Source: Streptomyces sp. ADI95-17 (lineage in GTDB: Bacteria > Actinomycetota > Actinomycetes > Streptomycetales > Streptomycetaceae). From it: 50,065 nt of DNA. Positions within the stretch are counted from its first letter, which is position 1. Every line of letters starts with the position of its first letter. Location of the stretch: NCBI RefSeq assembly GCF_003846175.1, contig NZ_ML123046.1, positions 827,949-878,013 of the forward strand, read 5' to 3'. Positions 1 through 7,387 of this stretch are shown in pieces. The notes beneath the pieces were generated by a model. It was not told the DNA's origin and made no database searches. It saw only the letters and a list, made by a program, of their open reading frames with translations. Both the position numbers and the translations under genes were made by a program.

Positions 1-84
1 TCAATACGGAGCAATGTCCGAAATGAGATGATCTGGGCCATTTCTGTGCTGTTCGGGCGGGCCCCGCTCCTACTGCCCGGCCTA

Positions 85-120
85 GGATGTGACGTGGCCC
101 CTATGGGTGGCATCACATCC
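85..120. repeat. 8-bp inverted repeat in the left-end non-coding stretch
   Basis: GGATGTGA at 85-92 is exactly complementary to TCACATCC at 113-120, with a 20-nt loop. Bases 1-195 carry no gene I can support; the one open frame (28-222) has no family signature and no ribosome site. The repeat could be the terminator of a gene outside the window or an operator. No T-tract follows it. Confidence 0.4.
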
Positions 121-195
121 ACAGCGCCATTTCGAGGGCCCCGGAGGGCATTCCGTGCCTGGGCGACCCGGATGTGCGGCGTCGGTGGGCTCCTC

Positions 196-231
196 TTGCC
201 GGTGCTAGCGCATGCGCGCTAGCGTGTTGAT
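196..231 (+). promoter_or_regulatory. Leaderless promoter with palindromic operator for the toxin-antitoxin pair
   Basis: A -35-like TTGCCG (196-201) and a -10-like TAGCGT (220-225) are 18 bp apart. Only six bases separate the -10 from the GTG start at 232, so transcription should begin on or next to the start codon. No Shine-Dalgarno sequence is present. GCTAGCGC (204-211) and GCGCTAGC (216-223) form a perfect inverted repeat with spacer ATGC between the promoter elements. This suits autorepression by the ribbon-helix-helix antitoxin. Promoter assignment is by eye. Confidence 0.6.
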
Positions 232-459
232 GTGCCCAAGACTCAGCTGAACGTGAGAGTGGACGAGGCGACCGCCGAGGCCGCGCGACAGCGCGCGCTG
301 CAGAGGGGGATGAGCGTGAACCGCTACATAGAGGAGCTTGTGCGGCAGGACGCGGGGGAGGTCGGACATACCTTCGTCGAGGCCGCGGCCGACTTCATGA
401 AGCAGTACGAGTCGGTGTTCGCCGAAGAGTTCGGCCCGGAGCGCAAAGGCACGCGTTGA
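232..459 (+). CDS. Ribbon-helix-helix (Arc/CopG-like) antitoxin
   Basis: This is a 75-residue protein. Its N-terminal half, QLNVRVDEATAEAARQRA followed by GMSVNRYIEELV, is the beta-strand plus two-helix layout of Arc/CopG/HicB-type DNA-binding antitoxins. The C-terminal half (FVEAAADFMKQYESVFAEEFG) looks like the toxin-neutralising tail. The GTG start is chosen because it sits directly after a promoter with no leader. The stop codon overlaps the toxin start by 4 nt, so the two are translationally coupled. It probably represses its own promoter through the palindrome at 204-223. The family call is good; the toxin partnership comes from context. Confidence 0.75.
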   Translation: MPKTQLNVRVDEATAEAARQRALQRGMSVNRYIEELVRQDAGEVGHTFVEAAADFMKQYESVFAEEFGPERKGTR

Positions 460-827
460 ACCTCCAGATCGACCTTTCCTGGCTGCTCATGGTGGCCGAG
501 CACAAGACCCCCGGCGATCCGCAGGTGGTCGACTGGGGTGCGCTCGTGGCCGCCGTGGCCCGCCACGAGGCCGAGATCTTCGGCAGCCCCGTCTACAGCG
601 ACCCACATTCCCGGGCCGCCGCGCTCCTGCAGTTGCTGCTCCATGTCCCCGCGCTCGAACACTCCAACGCGATGTTCTCCTCGGCCGTCGCGTACGGCTA
701 CCTCGTCGCCTCCGGACTCAAGGTCATCACCTCGCCCGAGCAGGTGCGTGACCTGGCCCGGCTGGTGAAGGAGGGCAAGGCGGACGTCCGGGCCATCGCC
801 GACGAACTCCGCCAGTGGAGCCTGTGA
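456..827 (+). CDS. Doc/Fic-family toxin component, divergent active-site motif
   Basis: This 123-residue protein begins at TTG inside the antitoxin stop (TTGA overlap). Its layout resembles phage P1 Doc: an N-terminal helix, then a central motif, then a helix starting SSAVAYGYLVASG. Doc phosphorylates EF-Tu in other bacteria. The canonical Fic/Doc core is H-x-F-x-D-A-N-K-R; here the region reads HVPALEHSNAMF. His63 and Asn71 can be placed, but the His-Asn spacing is two residues longer and the Lys-Arg pair is missing. Enzyme activity is therefore uncertain. It is alternatively an inactivated or repurposed Doc relative. Confidence 0.65.
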   Translation: MNLQIDLSWLLMVAEHKTPGDPQVVDWGALVAAVARHEAEIFGSPVYSDPHSRAAALLQLLLHVPALEHSNAMFSSAVAYGYLVASGLKVITSPEQVRDLARLVKEGKADVRAIADELRQWSL

Positions 828-856
828 CAGCCCCGCATCGAGCCGATGGGCCGGGT

Positions 857-921
857 GCGGCACGCCGAGCCGATACGCCGGCGCGGCACGCCGAGCCGAT
901 ACGTCAGCGCGGCACGTCCGG
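857..921. repeat. 26-bp tandem repeat, about 2.5 copies
   Basis: The unit GCGGCACGCCGAGCCGATAC plus six further bases occupies 857-882. It recurs with two mismatches at 883-908 and begins a third time at 909 before decaying. A related GAGCCGATGGG lies just upstream at 839. The second copy covers the methyltransferase stop codon (904-906) and the third runs into its last codons, so copy number could alter the C-terminus. It lies between two convergent genes. Confidence 0.7.
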
Positions 922-1581
922 CCGGCGCGCCACCCCCAGCATGCAGGTCGACACGGGCAGCCGGATCCCGCACTCCGGCATCCTGACCCTGCGGTAAGCC
1001 TCCACCACGAATCCGGCTCTCTCGATGGCGGCCAGGGTGTCGCGCCCCGTATGACACCCGCCCGTCAGCAGCGGCCAGACCGTACGGTCCAGCACCCGCT
1101 GCGCGGCCGCCATGGCCCGGTCGTCGGCCAGCACATGCTCGAAGAAGCGCAGCTCACCACCGGGCCGCAGCACCCGCACGATCTCCGCGAGCGAACGCTC
1201 CACATCCCTTACGCTGCACAGCACCAGCGAGGCGACGGCCCCGTCGAAAGCCTCGCTCTTCACCGGCAGCGCCTCCGCCGCGCCCGGCACCACATCCACC
1301 GGGAGCCCGGCACGCAGCGCCGACCGCACCGCCAGCCGGCGCAGACTGCGCTCGGGTTCGATGGCCACCACCTCCGACACCGCGGGCGGGTAGTGCGCGA
1401 AATTCAGGCCATTGCCCGCACCTATCTCGATGACCCGCCCGGACAGGCCGGCCAACAGGTCCGAGCGCACCGCGGCCAGCCCCGCCCTGGTCTCCGCGAC
1501 CACGCTCATCCGGGCGTAGAACCGGGCGAAGACGGGGTGGTGGACCGCGTCCCGTGGGATTCTCGTGCTGCGCAGACGCAT
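904..1581 (-). CDS. Class I SAM-dependent methyltransferase, METTL7-like
   Basis: This 225-residue Rossmann methyltransferase has motif I VIEIGAGNGLNF, an acidic motif II (VVAIEPE) and the string LVLCSVRDVERSLAEIVRVL followed by RPGGELRFFEHV. That last block, then a later GGCHTGRDTL, resembles METTL7-type alkyl-thiol methyltransferases more than malonyl-ACP methyltransferase BioC. GAGGAGG precedes the ATG by a good distance. It lies 78 nt downstream of bioD on the same strand and may be read with the biotin genes. Its substrate is unknown; the thiol-methyltransferase resemblance is my own reading, not a search. Confidence 0.75.
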   Translation of the reverse strand: MRLRSTRIPRDAVHHPVFARFYARMSVVAETRAGLAAVRSDLLAGLSGRVIEIGAGNGLNFAHYPPAVSEVVAIEPERSLRRLAVRSALRAGLPVDVVPGAAEALPVKSEAFDGAVASLVLCSVRDVERSLAEIVRVLRPGGELRFFEHVLADDRAMAAAQRVLDRTVWPLLTGGCHTGRDTLAAIERAGFVVEAYRRVRMPECGIRLPVSTCMLGVARRPDVPR

Positions 1582-1659
1582 GACGGGCCTCCTCGACCGG
1601 GCGCTCCGGCAGAAAGTACGGCTACCTAGATTCTCCCCCGTCCGGCGCGGCTCATCCGC

Positions 1660-2349
1660 TCATCCGGCCGACCGATTCCCACCCAGCTCCGCCGCGAGCC
1701 AACTCCGGGCCCGCACACGGAAGTCGGCGGGATCCAGGGCCCCCGCACCGGCCGGCACCGCACCCAGCAGCGGGGCGCCCGCAGCCACGGGCAGGTCCGC
1801 CAGATTGCAGCGCGCCGCGAGGTCCGGCTCGGCGGGCATGCTGCCCACCACCACACCGAGACACCCCAGTCCCCGAGCCCGCAGCGCCTCCGAGGTCAGC
1901 GCCGTGGTGTTGAGCGTGCCCAGACCGGCGGGCGTCACCACCAGCACCGGCGCGTCCAGCAGCCGGGCGGCGTCGGCGAGGGTCGAGCCCTCGTCGTCGA
2001 ACCGTACGAGCAGGCCGCCCGCACCCTCGATCAGCACCAGGTCGTGCTCGGTCGCCAGCTTCTGCGCAGCGTCGGCGATCTCGTACGGTCGCACCGGCGG
2101 AAGACCCGCCCTGTGGGCGGCCGTGGCGGGCGCCAACGGCTCGGGGAACCGGGCCAGTTCGACCGCGGTGACATGGCCGCCCGCCAGCCGCGCCACCTCG
2201 GCGGCATCACCGGGCTCGCCGGGGGCCAGCCCTGTCTGCGCCGGCTTGAGCACCGCGACGCGGAGGTCCGAGCGCGCCGCCGCCACGGCCGCGGTCACGA
2301 TCGTCTTGCCGATCTCCGTGCCTGTTCCCGTCACTACCAGAACCGTCAT
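1660..2349 (-). CDS. bioD: Dethiobiotin synthetase BioD
   Basis: This 229-residue ATP-dependent synthetase closes the ureido ring of dethiobiotin from 7,8-diaminopelargonate and CO2. The N-terminus carries the P-loop GTGTEIGKT, and LIEGAGGLLV is the second conserved family motif. The ATG at 2349 is chosen over in-frame upstream codons because the P-loop must lie near the N-terminus and because it starts one base after the bioA stop (TGA-G-ATG), implying translational coupling. It is third in the bioB-bioA-bioD operon. Confidence 0.95.
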   Translation of the reverse strand: MTVLVVTGTGTEIGKTIVTAAVAAARSDLRVAVLKPAQTGLAPGEPGDAAEVARLAGGHVTAVELARFPEPLAPATAAHRAGLPPVRPYEIADAAQKLATEHDLVLIEGAGGLLVRFDDEGSTLADAARLLDAPVLVVTPAGLGTLNTTALTSEALRARGLGCLGVVVGSMPAEPDLAARCNLADLPVAAGAPLLGAVPAGAGALDPADFRVRARSWLAAELGGNRSAG

Positions 2350-2350
2350 C

Positions 2351-3655
2351 TCAGCCCTCTCGCGCAGCCGCGCACACGGCGCGGCAGATCCGTGCCACAT
2401 CCTCGTCACCGGTCACATACGGCGGCATCGTGTAGACGAGGTCGCGGAACGGCCGCAGCCACACCCCTTCCCGTACCGCCGCCCGGGTCGCTGCCGCCAT
2501 GTCCACCTCATGATCGAGCTGTACGACACCGATCGCGCCCAGCACCCGCACATCCCGCACCCCGGGCAGTCCGGACGCCGGGGCGAGGCCTTCCCGAAGC
2601 CCGGTGCCGATCCGCTTCACCTCCCGCTGCCAGTCCTGGCCGAGCAGCAGATCGACGGAGGCGCACGCCACCGCGGCGGCGAGCGGATTGCCCATGAACG
2701 TCGGTCCGTGCGCGAGCACCGGCACCTCGCCGCTGGAGATGCCCTCCGCCACCCGGGAGGTGCACAGCGTCGCCGCCATCGTCAGATAGCCGCCGGTCAG
2801 CGCCTTGCCCACGCACATGACATCGGGGGAGACGCCCGCATGCCCGGCGGCGAACAACTCTCCGGTACGGCCGAAGCCCGTGGCGATCTCGTCGAACACC
2901 AGCAGCACCTCGTGCTCGTCGCACGCCTCGCGCAGCACCCGCAGATACGCGGGGGAGTGGAACCGCATCCCGCCCGCGCCCTGTACCACCGGCTCCACGA
3001 TCACCGCGGCCAGCCGGTCGGCGTGCTCGGCGATCAGCTCCCGCAGATGCCGTACGTAGGCGGCGTCCGGCTCCGCGTCGAAACCGGCCGGCGGCTCGTC
3101 GGCGAAGACCTGGCGTGGCAGCACCCCCGACCACAGCTCGTGCATGCCGCCCTCGGGGTCGCACACCGACATCGGCTGCCAGGTGTCCCCGTGATAGCCG
3201 CCGCGCCAGGTCAGCAGCCGCTGCTTGGCGGGCCGCCCGGCCGAGCGCCAGTACTGCAGGCACATCTTGACCGCGACCTCGACGGCGACCGACCCCGAGT
3301 CGGAGAGAAAGACATGCCGCAGCGGCTCCGGGGTGATCTCGACCAGCCGGGTGGCCAGCCGCACGGCGGGCTCATGGGTGAGCCCGCCGAACATCACATG
3401 GCTCATCCGGCCCAGCTGATCACGGGCCGCCTCGTTGAGCACCGGATGGTTGTAGCCGTGCACCGCCGACCACCAGGACGACATGCCGTCGATCAACTCG
3501 CCCTGCCCGTGGGCCGGTTCGGCCAGCTTCAGCCGTACCCCGGACGCGGACTCCACGACCAGCGGCTCCTGACGGCCCGGCATCGGGCCGTACGGATGCC
3601 AGACGTGGGCCCGGTCCAGGGACCGCAGCTCGGCCGGGGAGAGAGCCTCAGGCAT
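2351..3655 (-). CDS. bioA: Adenosylmethionine-8-amino-7-oxononanoate aminotransferase BioA
   Basis: This 434-residue class III PLP aminotransferase makes 7,8-diaminopelargonate using SAM as amino donor. It has the N-terminal HVWHPYGPM region, the substrate-binding DGMSSWWSAVHGYNHP, LLVFDEIATGFGRTG, and the Schiff-base lysine in CVGKALTGGY (about Lys284). The ATG at 3655 starts inside the last codons of bioB (8-nt overlap) and gives the normal BioA N-terminus; longer in-frame starts read through bioB. It is the second gene of the operon. Confidence 0.96.
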   Translation of the reverse strand: MPEALSPAELRSLDRAHVWHPYGPMPGRQEPLVVESASGVRLKLAEPAHGQGELIDGMSSWWSAVHGYNHPVLNEAARDQLGRMSHVMFGGLTHEPAVRLATRLVEITPEPLRHVFLSDSGSVAVEVAVKMCLQYWRSAGRPAKQRLLTWRGGYHGDTWQPMSVCDPEGGMHELWSGVLPRQVFADEPPAGFDAEPDAAYVRHLRELIAEHADRLAAVIVEPVVQGAGGMRFHSPAYLRVLREACDEHEVLLVFDEIATGFGRTGELFAAGHAGVSPDVMCVGKALTGGYLTMAATLCTSRVAEGISSGEVPVLAHGPTFMGNPLAAAVACASVDLLLGQDWQREVKRIGTGLREGLAPASGLPGVRDVRVLGAIGVVQLDHEVDMAAATRAAVREGVWLRPFRDLVYTMPPYVTGDEDVARICRAVCAAAREG

Positions 3656-4814
3656 TGGGGGCGAGGTCCGTTCCCGCGCCGCGACGGCGGACCGCCACCA
3701 GGTCCGTGCGGGCGGCCGGCACCTCCGGTGACCCGGGCGCGGCCTCCCCGGGCGCCTCTCCGCACGGGGCGCAGCCGCCGTCGTGCGAACCGCAGCCGCC
3801 GCCGGACTCCGCACGGTGCGCGGGCAGCGTCGTCGTGCCCGCCCCCTCCACCTCGAAACCGGCGTCCGCGATCATGTCCAGATCCGCCTGACCCGCCTGA
3901 CCCTCGCTGGTCAGGTAGTCGCCCAGGAAGATCGAGTTGACCAGATTCAGGGCCAGCGGCTGCATCGAGCGCAGATGCACCTCGCGCCCGCCCGCGAGCC
4001 GTACCTCCACATCCGGGCAGACGAAGCGGACCATCGCCAGAATCCGCAGACAGCGCTGCGGGGTGAGGTTCCACTCCTTGGCCAGCGGCGTTCCCTCGAA
4101 CGGGATCAGGAAGTTCACCGGCACCGAGTCCGGGTCCAGTTCGCGCAGCGAGAAGACGACATCGACCAGGTCGGCGTCGCTCTCGCCCATGCCGGCGATC
4201 AGTCCCGAGCACGCCGAGAGCCCGGCGGCCTGCGCCTGGTGCACCGTCTCGACCCGGTCCGCATAGGTGTGCGTGGTGGTGATGTCCCCGTACGTCCCCT
4301 CGGACGTGTTGAGGTTGTGGTTGTACGCGTCGGCACCCGCCGACCGCAGCCGGTCGGCCTGCCCGTCGGAGAGCAGACCGAGGCAGGCGCACACCTCGAC
4401 GCCCTCGTTCTGTTCCTTGATCGCCTCGATGGTCTCCGACACCCGGTCGACATCGCGGTCCGTCGGACCGCGGCCGCTCGCCACCAGACACACCCGCTTG
4501 GCCCCGCCCGCGACCCCGGCGGCGGCGGCCTTCGACGCCTCATCCGGTTTCAGCCAGGTGTACTTCAGGATCTCGGCCTTGGAGCCGAGCCGCTGTGAGC
4601 AGTACGAGCAGTCCTCGGGGCAGAGGCCCGACTTGAGGTTGACCAGATAGTTCAGCTTCACGCGCCGCCCGAACCACTGACGGCGTACCTTTCCGGCCGC
4701 GGCCACCACTTCGAGCAGATCGTCGTCGGAGGTCGCCAGTACGGCGAGGGCTTCTTCGCGGGTCGGCAGCTCGCGCCGCAGCCCCTTGTCCACCAGCGTG
4801 TTCAGGAGGTCCAT
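3648..4814 (-). CDS. bioB: Biotin synthase BioB with Cys-rich C-terminal tail
   Basis: This 388-residue radical SAM enzyme inserts sulfur into dethiobiotin. CPEDCSYC gives the three [4Fe-4S] ligands. Counterparts of the Escherichia coli [2Fe-2S] ligands are visible: a Cys in RVCLVASG, one in VCACLG, one in SACSGLIAG, and an Arg in EVRLAGGRE. YNHNLNTSEG is also conserved. ATG 4814 is preferred to the TTG two codons upstream. After the barrel a roughly 60-residue tail contains GGGCGSHDGGCAPCG, three extra cysteines not needed for the canonical enzyme. Variable tails of this kind occur in Streptomyces BioB. Confidence 0.96.
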   Translation of the reverse strand: MDLLNTLVDKGLRRELPTREEALAVLATSDDDLLEVVAAAGKVRRQWFGRRVKLNYLVNLKSGLCPEDCSYCSQRLGSKAEILKYTWLKPDEASKAAAAGVAGGAKRVCLVASGRGPTDRDVDRVSETIEAIKEQNEGVEVCACLGLLSDGQADRLRSAGADAYNHNLNTSEGTYGDITTTHTYADRVETVHQAQAAGLSACSGLIAGMGESDADLVDVVFSLRELDPDSVPVNFLIPFEGTPLAKEWNLTPQRCLRILAMVRFVCPDVEVRLAGGREVHLRSMQPLALNLVNSIFLGDYLTSEGQAGQADLDMIADAGFEVEGAGTTTLPAHRAESGGGCGSHDGGCAPCGEAPGEAAPGSPEVPAARTDLVAVRRRGAGTDLAPNA

Positions 4815-4956
4815 GGCCAAGATCCTGGCCTACCGCACGGCTCCCAGCCAAGGAGGAACCGGACAACAGAGCCCGCCGAGGGTGTGTGTATTGCCACACC
4901 ATGACCTGTTGCAAGCGCGGTTAGGGTCTGTGAGCTGCCTACAAAAGGGACCGCTC
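4815..4956. promoter_or_regulatory. Divergent bioB/bioF promoter region with inverted repeat
   Basis: The 142-bp gap separates bioB from bioF. GGTGTG (4881-4886) and CACACC (4895-4900) form a perfect inverted repeat with an 8-bp spacer near its middle, a plausible biotin-responsive operator. On the minus strand TTGCAA, then AATACA 16 bp further on, is a weak promoter that would overlap the repeat. AAAAGGGA (4943-4950) is the bioF ribosome site. No regulator gene for it lies in the window. Function is inferred from position. Confidence 0.5.
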
Positions 4957-6099
4957 ATGCCCTTCGACCCGTTCGACTGGATCGACGCCGAGGCGCGCCG
5001 CCGCGCGGACGCCGGACTCGTCCGTACCCTGCGCCCCCGGCCCGCCGCGTCCGGACTTCTGGACCTCGCGAGCAACGACTATCTGGGCCTGACGCGGCAC
5101 CCCGACGTCACCGCCGCCGCGGCCGGGGCCGCGCGCGAGTGGGGTGCGGGCGCGACCGGGTCCCGGCTGGTCACCGGCTCCACCGCACTGCATGCCGAAC
5201 TTGAGAGCGAGCTGGCCGAATTCTGCGGTTTCGAGGCGGCCCTGGTGCTGTCCTCCGGCTACGCGGCCAACCTGGCGGCCGTCACGGCGCTCACCGGCCA
5301 TGGCTCGCTGATCGTCTCCGACGCGGGCAACCACGCCTCGATCGTGGACGGCTGCCGGCTCTCCCGCGCCGGAACCGCCGTCGTTCCGCACGCCGACCCC
5401 GAGGCCGTGCGCAAGGCCTTGCAGGCGCACCCGGGCCGGGCGCTGGCCGTCACCGACTCGGTCTTCTCGGTCGACGGCGACGCGGCACCGCTGCCCGAAC
5501 TGGCCGACGTCTGCCGGTCCGAGGGCGCCGCACTGCTCGTCGACGACGCGCACGGCCTGGGCGTGCTGGGGGACGGCGGCCGAGGAGCGCTCGCCGCCAC
5601 CGGTCTCGCGGGCGACGCGGACATCGTCACCACGCTCACCCTCTCCAAGTCCCTGGGCAGCCAGGGCGGAGCGGTCCTGGGACCGGCCCGGGTCATCGAA
5701 CACCTCGTCAACACGGCCCGTACGTTCATCTTCGACACCGGCCTCGCGCCGGCCGCGGCGGGCGCCGCGCTGGGAAGCCTGCGGCTGCTGCGCCGCGAAC
5801 CGGAGCGGGCCGGCCGGGCCCGCGCGGTCGCCGCGGCACTGTACGAGCAGCTCACCGGGGCCGGCCTGGCCGCCGTACGGCCGGACGCGGCCGTGGTCTC
5901 GGTGCGTGCCCCCTCGGCGGACGCGGCGGTGCGCTGGGCGGCCGACTGCCGCGCCGCCGGAATCGTGGTGGGCTGCTTCCGCCCCCCGTCCGTGCCGGAC
6001 GGGGTGTCCCGGCTGCGGCTCACCGCACGGGCCGACCTGACCGAGGAGCAGATCGCCACCGCGGTGTCCGTGGTGCGGCGGACCGCCCCCGTCAGCTGA
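4957..6099 (+). CDS. bioF: 8-amino-7-oxononanoate synthase BioF
   Basis: This 380-residue alpha-oxoamine synthase condenses a pimeloyl thioester with L-alanine, the first ring-forming step of biotin synthesis. Recognisable parts are LDLASNDYLGL, GATGSRLVTG, LVDDAHGLGVLG and the PLP lysine in TLTLSKSLGSQGG (about Lys231). The ATG follows AAAAGGGA and gives the standard N-terminus (FDWIDAEARRRADAGL); the longer frame reaches back into the promoter. No bioC or bioH is visible, so pimeloyl supply is encoded elsewhere. Its 3' end overlaps the convergent DUF397 gene by 8 bp. Confidence 0.96.
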   Translation: MPFDPFDWIDAEARRRADAGLVRTLRPRPAASGLLDLASNDYLGLTRHPDVTAAAAGAAREWGAGATGSRLVTGSTALHAELESELAEFCGFEAALVLSSGYAANLAAVTALTGHGSLIVSDAGNHASIVDGCRLSRAGTAVVPHADPEAVRKALQAHPGRALAVTDSVFSVDGDAAPLPELADVCRSEGAALLVDDAHGLGVLGDGGRGALAATGLAGDADIVTTLTLSKSLGSQGGAVLGPARVIEHLVNTARTFIFDTGLAPAAAGAALGSLRLLRREPERAGRARAVAAALYEQLTGAGLAAVRPDAAVVSVRAPSADAAVRWAADCRAAGIVVGCFRPPSVPDGVSRLRLTARADLTEEQIATAVSVVRRTAPVS

Positions 6100-6298
6100 C
6101 CGGACCCCGGCGCAGGCCGGCGACGAACGAGGTCCAGGCCGCCGCGGTGAACCTCAGCGGCGGCCTGGACACGTCCTTGGAGTCCCGCACGGCCAGCCGC
6201 TCGTCACCGAACGGCGCGGCCTCCACACAGTTGTTCATACCCGTGCTGCGGCTGCTGCGCCGCCACCGTAAGTCCTGCTGTGCGAGGCAATCCGACAT
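6092..6298 (-). CDS. DUF397 small protein
   Basis: This 68-residue protein has the DUF397 signature: WRRSSRSTGMNNCVEAA, then LAVRDSKDVSRPPLRFTAAAW. In Streptomyces such proteins are typically encoded beside a DUF5753 XRE regulator, as here 24 nt downstream. Some pairs behave like toxin-antitoxin modules, and others (whiJ/bldB relatives) affect development. Its biochemical role is not known. It is convergent with bioF and overlaps it by 8 bp. Confidence 0.85.
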   Translation of the reverse strand: MSDCLAQQDLRWRRSSRSTGMNNCVEAAPFGDERLAVRDSKDVSRPPLRFTAAAWTSFVAGLRRGPVS

Positions 6299-6322
6299 GA
6301 GGCCCCCTCGGGCGGTCCGAAG

Positions 6323-7183
6323 TCACCGACCGTCGCGGTCGATCGCGGCGATCAGATCCAACGAGTGCTCCGGCGACAGCGCGTGAGCCTGCATCGTGCG
6401 GAAGGCCGTGCTGTACGCCTCAAGGTCTTCTTTCCGCTCCAGGTAGAGGCTACTCGTCAAATGGTCGAGAACGATCACATCCAGATCAGAAGTGCTCGGA
6501 AATGAGAAGATAACGAAAGGCCCGGTGAGCCCGGCATAGCCGCCCATCGAGAAGGGCAGCAACTGAAGTTGCACGTGGGGCAGTTGGGCCACTCGGGCCA
6601 GATGGCGCAGCTGTTCCCGCATCACCCGGCACCCGCCGACCTGGCGCCGCAGCACGGCCTCGTCGAGCACCGCGCTCAGCCGCAGCGGCGGATCGGTCCG
6701 CAGCACCCCCTGCCTGGCCAGCCGCACCTCCACCAGCGAGTCCAGCTGGCCGGCCGGCAGCCCGTCCAGTGACGCCCGCGTCACCGCACGCGCGTAGTCG
6801 GCCGTCTGCAACAGCCCCGGCACCACCGAGGTCTCCAGCGTGCGCGCGGTCCGCGCCTGGGACTCCAGACTGATGAAGTCGCGGTACTGGGGCGGGATCA
6901 GACCGCGATAGGCGTGCCACCAGCCGCTGCCGCCACCGCCCGCCGAACCCGCGAGCGTCGCCAGGAGATCCCGCAGCCGGGTGTCGTCCACGCCGTACGT
7001 GTCCAGCAGCCGGGTCACATCGGCCGGCTGCACCCCGCTCACCCCGGTCTCGATCCGGCTCACCTTCGACTGGTGCCAGCCGAGCATCCGCGCCGCGTCC
7101 CGACTGGTCAGTCCCGACGCGTGGCGCAGACTCCGGAGTTCCTCCCCGAGCTTGCGGCGTCGAACCGCAGGGCCGTGCTGCAT
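6323..7183 (-). CDS. XRE-family regulator with DUF5753 domain
   Basis: This 286-residue protein has an N-terminal helix-turn-helix (LRHASGLTSRDAARMLGW, then HQSKVSRIETG, residues about 18-50). A long DUF5753 domain follows, with ARTARTLETSVVPGLLQTAD (about 91-110) and LSAVLDEAVLRRQVGG. GAGGGAGG precedes the ATG. It is probably cotranscribed with the DUF397 gene and divergent from the ATP-binding gene, the usual WhiJ-type layout in Streptomyces. Its likely operator is the AT-rich repeat at 7270-7285. Confidence 0.9.
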   Translation of the reverse strand: MQHGPAVRRRKLGEELRSLRHASGLTSRDAARMLGWHQSKVSRIETGVSGVQPADVTRLLDTYGVDDTRLRDLLATLAGSAGGGGSGWWHAYRGLIPPQYRDFISLESQARTARTLETSVVPGLLQTADYARAVTRASLDGLPAGQLDSLVEVRLARQGVLRTDPPLRLSAVLDEAVLRRQVGGCRVMREQLRHLARVAQLPHVQLQLLPFSMGGYAGLTGPFVIFSFPSTSDLDVIVLDHLTSSLYLERKEDLEAYSTAFRTMQAHALSPEHSLDLIAAIDRDGR

Positions 7184-7269
7184 CCGCGGCCTCCCTCCCT
7201 CTTCTGCCGAGCGGACAGTGTGCCGCCCACATCCGGTCTTGCGTGGCAGGGTTCACCGCTTCGAGCGAC

Positions 7270-7285
7270 AGATATATGCATATCT
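7270..7285. promoter_or_regulatory. AT-rich palindrome between XRE and ATP-binding genes
   Basis: AGATAT (7270-7275), spacer ATGC, ATATCT (7280-7285) form a perfect inverted repeat. It stands out as an AT island in very GC-rich DNA. It lies 86 bp from the XRE start and about 100 bp from the divergent ATP-binding gene, a natural place for the XRE protein to control both. Only the repeat is observed; binding is inferred. Confidence 0.5.
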
Positions 7286-7387
7286 TGGTGGATCGCCATC
7301 ACAGAGGGCAGCATCAGTGGCAATCTGGCGCGAAGCGCAACCTGTACCGATCGCGGGTCGGTACGGGTGGGAAAGGGACGGCTCGCC

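Noticed and set aside
28..222. Open frame of 64 codons at the left end
   Set aside because: No ribosome site, no family signature, and it runs through the promoter and operator of the antitoxin gene.
904..1581. BioC (malonyl-ACP methyltransferase) for the methyltransferase next to bioD
   Set aside because: Position is suggestive, but its conserved blocks fit METTL7-like enzymes better than BioC.
1565..3940. 791-codon plus-strand frame opposite bioD and bioA
   Set aside because: It is the Arg/Pro-rich antisense frame of well-supported biotin genes, a usual artefact of high-GC DNA.
6092..6298. DUF397/XRE pair as a proven toxin-antitoxin system
   Set aside because: Some pairs of this type act that way, but nothing in this sequence shows toxicity; kept as a regulatory pair.
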